This document shows, one piece after another, positions 12,801 to 17,860 of a stretch of DNA of 64,000 nt. The notes beneath the pieces were generated by a model that was given only the letters and a program-made list of their open reading frames with translations, did not search any database and had not been told where the DNA came from. The DNA is taken from the NCBI RefSeq assembly GCF_015732155.1, contig NZ_WIQK01000001.1, positions 1,932,001-1,996,000 of the forward strand, in the 5' to 3' direction. Source of the DNA: Pectinatus sottacetonis (GTDB lineage: Bacteria > Bacillota > Negativicutes > Selenomonadales > Selenomonadaceae). The first letter of the stretch is position 1. Each line of letters opens with the position of its first letter. The translations under genes and the position numbers were made by a program.

Positions 12801-13131
12801 AATTTGAATTAATTGCATTACAAGGTTTTAGATCTGTTGTGCTGTATGTATATTGGCGTTGAAAAATGTAGTTTTCCCCAAAAAGATTATAATTATAAAT
12901 AGCGGGATCACCATTTAAATCCTTTTGCAGCCCTGTAATAATTTTATTATCTACTTTTGTTGTTACACGTGATCCGGTAATAGTACCCATTTCACTATTG
13001 GAATAATCTGATGGTACTGCGGCAACAAGATTGGCAGCCATAGCTGTACCGCTAAGCAGGCAGCTGCTTAAAATACATGTTATGATACTATGGACATGAT
13101 GATAATTCGTTTTCTTCCTTAATCTTAGCAT
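3850..13131 (-). CDS. Giant autotransporter with propeller-like N-terminal domain and repeated beta-helix passenger
   Basis: The 3093-residue protein has the plan of a type Va autotransporter. A signal peptide ends near SGTAMA. Residues about 35-430 carry recurring blade-like strand clusters (GYIYATGYD, ISIYGNDLYVLATSN, NNHLIVSFIGGYQ, NGTAYVMAYN) suggestive of a beta-propeller. A very long passenger of short strands rich in N, T, G and I follows, as in beta-helices. The beta-barrel runs from about residue 2790 (LMSGVKSAMTSS) to the terminal aromatic (GFRWNF). The passenger holds five diverged copies of one module: ANKLxYxG-type motifs sit at residues 878, 1286, 1778, 2266 and 2722, each followed by AEIAEGLT-like sequence. 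Its AAGGAGG Shine-Dalgarno overlaps the end of the TonB receptor gene 11 bp upstream, so the two are one operon under a cobalamin riboswitch. That context suggests a role in surface capture of B12; adhesion is the conventional alternative. Confidence 0.9.
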   Translation of the reverse strand: MLRLRKKTNYHHVHSIITCILSSCLLSGTAMAANLVAAVPSDYSNSEMGTITGSRVTTKVDNKIITGLQKDLNGDPAIYNYNLFGENYIFQRQYTYSTTDLKPCNAINSNYLDKIMQSGKITSVPNTHAVTATVKNNTGYIYATGYDQGNIGVIASADTKLVENTNKTVNLKNDITKYIGKIDGDKPSVHGEGISIYGNDLYVLATSNKHGTYTDYNDAYVLQYHVNDDGSLAYNSYTRMGKNADQSRMNFYNNHLIVSFIGGYQNYGSGNKETGIYAARISDDPKQRLSLKNCTKINIPDNVKETSADFRDLKILPNGTAYVMAYNLAQSASTINNGHVYQTTVSNLLAEHPQAWKEITSTDQGEWKGWFGKLNAEYYTKRLWLETGNTLNVYTDGAAVPTASWDAKDFSTNPQYYQFNSIAALTPDTVWGDKAALAVSAPEGLTSSSIMTTLTANNNALWKQGDITTPLTASTNYDTDKVISLDDNEALGDLTTNVHAAVYAGSNSDITIGSLKHNLQLQVKDYIGSPSGIYAGNGKNITINAGKLNIITQGYANGNTLTNAIWNDAGKDTTSKITINAPVNITMTGGYGGNGIAIQKTDRFGESSTEALQPSSITINGNTTINGLTNNEWGIPLNPENVYSRFNNAGILTAVNKSQITINGSVDFSIYGNGIAANAANSKITVGGGKIVVPQNMNYGYYALASYLGDINMNTGIDGQTPGTHQVQLTGDLFALKTGTINLALTTSDSYLKGIIDNGGTANLYLQNGAIWTNQKNNRRYKEDNEDIGAGQVSHISYFTGGKDEASRGIIYQNDPNAITLDKYSGHAVVIYKQNDTTINGGGITIATANKTAGQNAMLTLRTGNNGSNENTTLNNLANKLTYKGYNAEKALDGRLEIGEGITSSSAAKTISFAATDNGRGSYNFSEQPEPAEQNQTEFTKQISIYNVDEYKTANVEKTPGVYTFTKDSTLNFQGYDGAGAIRDGYSNPLKIDATGHILTINVNNKNNMFIDALNGSSSKNIDISANQLNLTVNGTKDMSLTKAYGIWKQGESTLSINGLTNINTTAADKSYGVYGTGYGSKIQLAGLKVTVNKDATDGVSIKSDGYHNSQIAINIKNGEIGNNKVQLNGNLYTGAEGKLELALTTNDSILNGISQVKFEPAEDEYSDDHLGTVNLYLQNNAIWHNINYSNTKPNEFEGSCITNLTGGNNSENAGIIFQQDANDVTIANYSGSTKFLYAHDNTAPTHLNGGNIKINKAAENSLVTFITDNNGVTEKNINAVLNALANKLYYTGYISGDRNLNGKAEIAEGLTVSAKSLTIGDIFFDEKTGQGEYKPSPVIQNDQDKTSFTTPITGSADKDKEYSDAYVRKTDGSYVFTKDNTAISTDKNLIAGGAWMPQINSAVSNTDTLNKLHIDLKGHNLAIKTTADTHSTGIAAIGTGSAVDIDHAGKINIDAESTSGGRTAGIFVNNGGIINIHNGDGNLTDKILTVRANTTAKANGAVIKSMNGAPGRSSINIDGLVDVLADGAMTENKGANEAVSAVASDIRIGGGSIRAINGAQQAIRAYGEFVTQNAGRVYINMQEDNEGNGIGAGKNKTIIEGNIDTSGGMGTKGIINIGLSTADSSWTGDYVLNGGSQWYKPGDNIGTVNLWLQNGATWTGCTPGGKLSLLNMQNGATWNNTGATLINSLKSNSTNNIIDMTSKNSGNIAIDSFSGKAMAYYTHDNHSPVIIYGGNIIIDKAAPDSNFTLRTNNDGLNIDSPHAGDKNLVSATLNALANKLYYTAAANNEINLSATAEIAEGLTSSIALRKADITFDKTNKGQGSFIYTPVVDPPNTSPITASLTLTKDRIINASEPNAKSENFVSALYSAINADKQHPMIIDMNDNNLALNANSTNKQAAAIYLGDNQTIKIKNSTNKKLQLNVSNTDTRAVHGIYADGNADLVIEGPIEINQASTKGYSADGIEMNGTIGSTSTLTINGPLTIKNITGKETGLAGDGRNLAGINVVADNDSVTVNGLVDIRGLKGSALQVMGQDAAISVNGGIITAADDTEHNKQYYAAHASKGTININIQNNTPGITKTNLTGDMYLTREYGQKTIEYSGGELIDFNNKGILNTALTTADSSWDGAATYIIDKSDYGKGGYTAHDVGTFNLWLQNGATWTNEVKSSTDNSFAGSHLATLHGSNNSSPNGIIFQKDPHNIIIDSYSGNTTVLYNHDNAIPAAITGGSLQINNADADSKITLCTDNSGIDLSDKNTINNILDALAQKLTYKAYTTGERNLAGIVKITEGLTASSAAKETGSIAFNDTTGQGHVDQATINPTPPNYPESQTKTNITGGIGNDTDKEYLKDGILKDDGSYIFNKNTTITGTQNTALGIVTGIGDKDKKLVIKADSGNILSFKATPTNTTTAAGIVSSGHNGLVNITADTIKIDVSGNSNNNAILAEDAGQISITGSTEINADSAIAITTKKDSTISITGGGSINGKTVIQNDGGKIELGNLSRDLTLTGTINNNGGQIKLGSNVPGKELTINGIVNNIAGGKTVLGTATETVNMTGAINNSNGNVVINLTGTGSHLTGAITTGAYKNKNLLRANMLMVNALSQNPIQPTTTILNLSNGGVWENNDNNIASAITTINGSGGIIQQKSQQTITADILSGDTIVSYDSIYNPTDNSLNISDTLGKFILKGVDGNKENSITIKTDNTNIPSAGLTTTAYKTALTQLANKLDYRGTVITNGKADNLIGYAKINESMTAAWASAPIQFRNGQDNTNTIGTITNSTAVTYGDYETQLMSGVKSAMTSSAMAWRVENNDLMKRMGELRLSPENTGIWVKTYNGKSSSNKNRANYHINYHTIQTGYDRRINDNWRIGAAISHMQGNSSYNYGGNGKNHETNLGLYGIWQGNNNQYIDLILKAGKLTNDYTIYNEDGHKVMGNYDTWGTSMSAEYGKRFHKTNGFYYEPQAEITYSHLNSADYTASSDFTDNTGNYRNMQVQQSSFNSFIGRLGLGIGIENKCNTLFAKVSLNHEFCGSMDTSYNADNNLKTTRQDYNDTWLSFQLGGTVNLTNNVNFYGDFEKTTGGDIKTDWRIDAGFRWNF

Positions 13132-13142
13132 AATATTCCTCC

Positions 13143-15539
13143 TTAAAATTCATACTTCAGTGTTGCATAATAGGTGCGTCCCTGGAGTGGAAACTCATCA
13201 TTTACATATCCCGGTACTGTATAAGCTATATTACTGCGGATTTTTTGCTTAGGGCCCTGATCTAATATATCATTGCAGCCAAAGGTTAGCAGCATGTTTT
13301 TATGTGGTTTCCATTTGATGCCGCTGTTTACGACTATCAGTAAATTTGCTGGTTTACCAGAAAGTTCAGCATATTCACCACCACGATAGTCTTTTCCGTA
13401 ATATGTATAATATTTTCCGGTGTAATGCATTTCACCAAAAACAGCAAACTGATTTGTTGGTGTGCAGGTAAGGCGCATATTTCCTTCCCATTCAGGCTGG
13501 TAGGTAGGCCAGATAGATGAATAACCATATCCTACTGATGTGTTTTTTCGTTCAGGATCGACTTTGGTGTAAGTACCGCGTAAATCAAGGGCAAATTTAT
13601 GCCATTTGAATCTGTTTTGCAGTTCAAAACCGTGAATTGTACCCCGGTTATCGTTAAAATATGATGAATAATCCAGGCCGGCTCGTACTAGTTGTAACAT
13701 GCGATCAGCACTACGCCAAAAATAAGTTATAGTTGCATTACTGTCAGCACCTAAAGCTTTACCTTTCCAGATGGCACTCATGTCAAATTGCTTTCCCTGC
13801 TCTGGTTGTGGAAAGACAGAATTTCGACCATTAAATGTTGATGGTAAAATGCCAGCTCCGTCACCGGCAATTTCATACATGTTGAGTAAGCGATAATAGG
13901 TTCCGCCAGTCATTCGCATGGTAAAATGATTGTTAAAAATTTTTTTCAATGCTATCTGCCATGTCCCCCGTCCGTCAGTTTGTTCATCTTTAGGATGGAG
14001 CCAGTGGTAACGATGTTCCTGTCCAACTTTAAAGCGTTTCCCGTCACTATAGCCTGTTATTTTAGATTGGTTATAACGCCAGCTTGGTGTGATGAACCAG
14101 GTATTATTTTTATCGAGAACTATCGTATCCTGAACCTGGAAATTTAATATGTTTTGGTCGTACCGGTTGCGCATTTGTCCAAGAATATTGGCTATATCTG
14201 AATCTCCCAGGACTTTATCCATGTTAGAACCATAAATATTCATGCGTTCATGCGAATAATTCATCTGAAAATCCAGCATTTGTCGGTTATTAATTTTGTA
14301 TGTACCATCGATTTGTCCATTATATTTGTTTGAACGATATTTACTCCATTTGCGTAAAGGCAGGTTATTTAAATGAACATCATCATCACCTACCAGGATA
14401 TGTTCTGCCTTATATTCCTTGTTTTGATGAAGATAGTCTATCATCCATCCCCATTCCAGCTTTTTATTGGTATTCCTATGTTGTAATAAAAGTTCTTCAT
14501 CTTCCAGCTTTTGTCTGCGTCCATCAACATAATATATATCCCGTAAATCTACCTGATTGTTTATTACAGCATCAAGAATACTGTCACCCCATAAACTATC
14601 TGGCAGATGACGATCCAATTTATTATAAGAAGCTTTGACCATCCAATGATCATTTTGCCATTTTGTTAATATGCTTGTGTTTTTGCGGTCATTGTATTTG
14701 CGCCAGCGATGAGTATCTGATTCTGCCTGCACACATGATTTATAATAAGCTAACCATTTCTTTTTCCAGTCAGCGGGCTCTTTTGCGTCCCAGTCTTTGT
14801 AAAATTCATACCAATCCAGTGATTCGGCTAATTCACGGGGAGCTGCATAATTATTATAGGGAAAGTCTCCCTTGTTTGATTCATAATTAATACCAAGCAT
14901 AAGACTGCCCTTACTGACTGGTGCACTCATTTCCCATGAAAGTTGCTTTCCACCGTATTCTGATTTGCCAATTTCAATGCTTGTATGTTCTGTGGTTGGT
15001 TTTTTGGTTACAATGTTAATAACTCCCCCCATATATGTGCCACCAAAACGACTGGGAATATAGCCGCGATAAATTTCGATACGTTCAACATTTTTAATGG
15101 GAATTGTAGATATATCGACCGCAGCGTCACCACCAAGATTACATAATACTCCGTCTACGAATATACCTACCTGTGCTGCTGTTGAACCACGTACTGTGAC
15201 TGTTGTATACTGCCCTTTGCCGTTTACTTCACGTACATGTACGCCTGGTACCATTTTGAGAAAATCGGGAAGTTCTTTTTGTTCGCCCTTGTAATCATCA
15301 GGCCGGATAATTGTAACTGTTCCTGGAGAAAGCTTGGTTTCCCAATCGGGACGACTAGCTTCTACAGTTTGTCTGCCTAGGTCATAAGCGGCAGTGTCAT
15401 CATTGGACTGAGTAATAATTTTTGCTTTAGCTGGTGTCTTATTAGCCCATGCAGTTGATGGTACCATAATGCCTAGCGATAAAGCGCATGCTGCCATTTT
15501 TTTGACATAAGTCCTTTTTTTTGCTTTCCAATGCATCAA
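13143..15539 (-). CDS. TonB-dependent outer-membrane receptor, BtuB-like
   Basis: A 798-residue outer-membrane receptor driven by TonB. The signal peptide ends near PSTAWA. The plug domain (about 55-180) has the standard marks: VTIIRPDDY, DFLKMVPGVHVREVNG, TVTVRGSTAAQVGIFVDGV, then VERIEIYRGYIPSRFGGTYMGGVINIVTKKP in pieces typical of the plug end. The 22-strand barrel follows and ends in the canonical aromatic strand (TYYATLKYEF). A long extracellular insertion rich in W, K and D lies near residues 225-280. A cobalamin riboswitch about 360 bp upstream strongly suggests a vitamin B12 or corrinoid substrate, which I infer rather than read from the protein. The next gene is the giant autotransporter, 11 bp downstream. 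Confidence 0.88.
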   Translation of the reverse strand: MMHWKAKKRTYVKKMAACALSLGIMVPSTAWANKTPAKAKIITQSNDDTAAYDLGRQTVEASRPDWETKLSPGTVTIIRPDDYKGEQKELPDFLKMVPGVHVREVNGKGQYTTVTVRGSTAAQVGIFVDGVLCNLGGDAAVDISTIPIKNVERIEIYRGYIPSRFGGTYMGGVINIVTKKPTTEHTSIEIGKSEYGGKQLSWEMSAPVSKGSLMLGINYESNKGDFPYNNYAAPRELAESLDWYEFYKDWDAKEPADWKKKWLAYYKSCVQAESDTHRWRKYNDRKNTSILTKWQNDHWMVKASYNKLDRHLPDSLWGDSILDAVINNQVDLRDIYYVDGRRQKLEDEELLLQHRNTNKKLEWGWMIDYLHQNKEYKAEHILVGDDDVHLNNLPLRKWSKYRSNKYNGQIDGTYKINNRQMLDFQMNYSHERMNIYGSNMDKVLGDSDIANILGQMRNRYDQNILNFQVQDTIVLDKNNTWFITPSWRYNQSKITGYSDGKRFKVGQEHRYHWLHPKDEQTDGRGTWQIALKKIFNNHFTMRMTGGTYYRLLNMYEIAGDGAGILPSTFNGRNSVFPQPEQGKQFDMSAIWKGKALGADSNATITYFWRSADRMLQLVRAGLDYSSYFNDNRGTIHGFELQNRFKWHKFALDLRGTYTKVDPERKNTSVGYGYSSIWPTYQPEWEGNMRLTCTPTNQFAVFGEMHYTGKYYTYYGKDYRGGEYAELSGKPANLLIVVNSGIKWKPHKNMLLTFGCNDILDQGPKQKIRSNIAYTVPGYVNDEFPLQGRTYYATLKYEF

Positions 15540-15763
15540 TATTTCATCCTTTACAATAGTTTATATATAAAAAATTCTGTAAAATTATTTTAATAAGTGA
15601 ATTTTCATATTAAAATATATATTCATAAAATTATAATTTATGAAAATTAAACAGATATTTTATATACATTTTGCGATAGGGTGATAATATTGTATATGTT
15701 TATAGTTTTATATGGATATTGAAAATATTATGTATATTAATCAAATAATTAATTTAAAGAATA

Positions 15764-15791
15764 AAAAGGCCCCATCCATGAACGGATGAGG
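15764..15791 (-). terminator. Expression-platform terminator of the cobalamin riboswitch
   Basis: On the minus strand, CCTCATCC and GGATGGGG form an eight-pair stem with a seven-base loop, followed by CCTTTTTAT. It lies downstream of the aptamer and about 225 bp before the receptor start, as expected of a riboswitch terminator that cuts the message when cobalamin is plentiful. Confidence 0.8.
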
Positions 15792-15894
15792 TTTGTAACA
15801 GCATATTTCGTTTATGGCAGCACAAAAACACTACCAATGCGAAATCTCCTCCCTATCGCTCGTAGGTACAAGCATTATAAAAATGCTAACGGTG

Positions 15895-16060
15895 ATTGTC
15901 AAACAGGCAGTTCTTCTGGCTCGGATTCATTACTTATCGCACCTTCTCAGGATTAATTCCCAATGGTGTTTTGCGATTTGCTCATCCTTACAGCGGCGGG
16001 ACCGCTCCGGTTTTATACCGGATTCCCTATTAAGTCCTTGCGGACACCTGTTTCAGTCAT
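15895..16060 (-). promoter_or_regulatory. Cobalamin (B12) riboswitch aptamer
   Basis: Read on the minus strand the region shows the defining blocks of the cobalamin riboswitch family in order: AACAGGTG at the 5' side, TAATAGGGAATCCGG, ACCGGAGCGGTCCCGCC followed by GCTGTAA, and near the 3' side GCCAGAAGAACTGCCTGTT. The last matches the usual GYCAGRARACCTGCC block with one change. A terminator follows at 15764-15791. The element should shut off the TonB receptor and giant autotransporter when intracellular cobalamin is high. Confidence 0.93.
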
Positions 16061-16423
16061 ATGAAATTATTCATGATAATATATATTACATTATATTTAA
16101 CTACATATAACATGAAATTATATAATATAAAATTAAGTATAGCATGACATAATATAAAAATCAATATAGATAATTTATGTTTTAATAATATTTTAGTATA
16201 TTACTAATTATGTACATGATTAAGTTGCTATTTTTTTTTGTATTTTTGTATTGCGGTATTTGAGGACTATATTAAAATGGTATTTTTTATATACACTATT
16301 TAGTTGATCACTTATGCTTATACTGAAAAATCAGGGAATATTTATTTTGTGTGCAGGGATTTTAGTATAAGCAGATAATATATAAATATGTATAAAATGT
16401 TATTATAAGGTTAGGTACTAATT
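16061..16423. other. AT-rich divergent intergenic region
   Basis: This region separates the riboswitch (minus) from the DpnI-like gene (plus) and must hold both promoters. Several TATAAT-like hexamers occur but none stands out. An inverted repeat, GCTTATACT (16316-16324) and AGTATAAGC (16364-16372), lies 50 bp before the DpnI-like start and could be an operator or a leader hairpin. No coding region is seen. Confidence 0.4.
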
Positions 16424-17194
16424 TTGAATCTTTACATGGATACTACATTAGCTAAAAAATATAAGAGCAATACTCAAAAAGCACGGGTAATAACTGAGAA
16501 ATGGACGCACGATAATATATATTGCATACGCTGTGGCAACAAAAAAATTGAAAAATACGAGAATAATAAGCCTGTTGCTGATTTTTATTGTCCTCATTGT
16601 AAAAGTGAATATGAATTAAAAAGTCATGCGGGATTATTTAGGAAAAAAATTGTTGATGGTGCTTATGACACGATGATTACTCGTATTACAAGCAACAATA
16701 ATCCAGATTTATTTGGTATGGAATATAATCATGTTAATTATTGTATTGACAATTTCTTTGTAATACCAAAGTATTTTTTTACAGTGGATATTATTGAGAA
16801 GAGAAAACCATTGGGACCGATGGCTAGACGTGCTGGCTGGGTAGGATGTAATATATTGCTTACTGAAATACCAAGTAATGGTTGTATATATCTTATTCGC
16901 CATGGAAAAGAAATTGATTACCAATTGGTTATTAACAAATTGCAGCGGGCAAATTTTCTTGAAGAAAAAAATATTGCGAAGCGTGGCTGGCTTATGGATG
17001 TACTTCGTTGTGTTGATAAGATCAAGACAAATGAATTTACTTTGTCAGATATATACAATTTTGAAGATGAATTACATGCCAGGCATTTGGGAAATCAACA
17101 TATCCGCGATAAAATACGTCAACAATTGCAAGTGCTGCGAGATCGAGGTTATATTGAATTTTTAAGCAGAGGTCATTATAGAAAAATAGACTGA
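16424..17194 (+). CDS. DpnI-type methyl-directed restriction endonuclease
   Basis: DpnI cleaves GATC only when the adenine is methylated and so guards against DNA from Dam-methylating sources. From memory of the 254-residue DpnI protein, this 256-residue product matches throughout: YKSNxQKARxxTExW near the start, a CxxC...CxxC zinc-binding set (residues about 37-66), and the nuclease core NKPVADFYC...EYELKSH, which supplies the Asp, Glu and Lys of a PD-(D/E)xK site. ARRAGWxGCNI lies in the middle, and the C-terminal winged helix reads HIRDKIRQQLQVLRDRGYIEF. The TTG at 16424 is chosen because it lines up with the DpnI N-terminus and sits 8 bp after TTAGG; ATG at 16436 is the alternative. No methyltransferase or partner gene adjoins, as expected for a type IIM enzyme. 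Wide AT-rich flanks hint at acquisition by transfer. Confidence 0.93.
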   Translation: MNLYMDTTLAKKYKSNTQKARVITEKWTHDNIYCIRCGNKKIEKYENNKPVADFYCPHCKSEYELKSHAGLFRKKIVDGAYDTMITRITSNNNPDLFGMEYNHVNYCIDNFFVIPKYFFTVDIIEKRKPLGPMARRAGWVGCNILLTEIPSNGCIYLIRHGKEIDYQLVINKLQRANFLEEKNIAKRGWLMDVLRCVDKIKTNEFTLSDIYNFEDELHARHLGNQHIRDKIRQQLQVLRDRGYIEFLSRGHYRKID

Positions 17195-17487
17195 ATTAAT
17201 GCTTTTGTTCTGCATAGCTAAATTGTATTTTATTGTACTTAAGGATTATTCTCTTTCATTATGAGAAAGATTGTGGGGTGTGCGGCAAAATTAGCTATGA
17301 AAAATGTAGCTAATAATAAAGAATAAAAGAATATATTCTCGTTGTGCTAATTAAAATCATTATTTTTTTATAAATAATAATATTTTACATAATTTTGGGA
17401 TAATGGAAAACAAAGAAATAATTTTTGTAATTTATATTAACTAGTATAATGCGAAAGAGTTATATATTTAGGTAAGGTAGAATTAAT

Positions 17488-17516
17488 TTGTCATAAAAGC
17501 AAAAATTTGTTATAAT
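17488..17516 (+). promoter_or_regulatory. Sigma-70 promoter of tRNA-Arg
   Basis: TTGTCA (17488) and TATAAT (17511) are separated by exactly 17 bp, and the -10 box ends 16 bp before the tRNA. The 17195-17487 stretch before it is AT-rich and holds only a small hairpin (CTTTC/GAAAG near 17252-17268) after the endonuclease gene. Confidence 0.85.
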
Positions 17517-17532
17517 ATATAAGTTACATTAT

Positions 17533-17609
17533 GCGGTTGTAGCTCACATGGATAGAGCGGCCGCCTCCTAAGCGGCAGGTAGCGAGTTCGACTCTCGCCA
17601 ATCGCACCA
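17533..17609 (+). tRNA. tRNA-Arg (anticodon CCU)
   Basis: A complete 77-nt cloverleaf. The acceptor arms GCGGTTG/CAATCGC pair with one G-T. A D arm GCTC...GAGC follows. The anticodon stem is GCCGC/GCGGC with loop CTCCTAA, giving anticodon CCU for the AGG codon. The T arm is GCGAG-TTCGACT-CTCGC, and the 3' CCA is encoded. It has its own promoter and terminator. Confidence 0.97.
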
Positions 17610-17620
17610 TAGAAAATAAA

Positions 17621-17646
17621 GCTTCTCAGAGATGAGAGGCTTTTTT
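17621..17646 (+). terminator. Rho-independent terminator of tRNA-Arg
   Basis: GCTTCTCA and TGAGAGGC pair around a GAGA loop and are followed directly by TTTTTT, 11 bp after the tRNA 3' end. Confidence 0.88.
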
Positions 17647-17792
17647 GCTGGATATAGAATTGAATCATTTTTAGTTAGATCAATACCATTCTGCCAAGTA
17701 TTGATTGACAATGTTAAGTTTCTGGCATTACAGAGAAAAATTGGAACAAATATTATATCCAGTCAGATGACAGTAGAGATTTTTGAATAAAT

Positions 17793-17857
17793 AAAGCACT
17801 TTTAAATACAGCTATCACTGAAATATTTTGGTAATAGTTATATTTAAAAGTGCTTTT
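17793..17857 (-). terminator. Long-stem terminator after the glycosyltransferase gene
   Basis: AAAGCACTTTTAAATA and TATTTAAAAGTGCTTT are a near-perfect inverted repeat with further pairing toward the loop, immediately after the minus-strand stop at 17861. A-rich and T-rich flanks let it act in both directions. Confidence 0.75.
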
Positions 17858-17860
17858 TAT

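Noticed and set aside
17533-17609. tRNA-Arg as an integration site for an island carrying the DpnI-like gene
   Set aside because: No integrase, and no second copy of the tRNA 3' end was found near the endonuclease gene.
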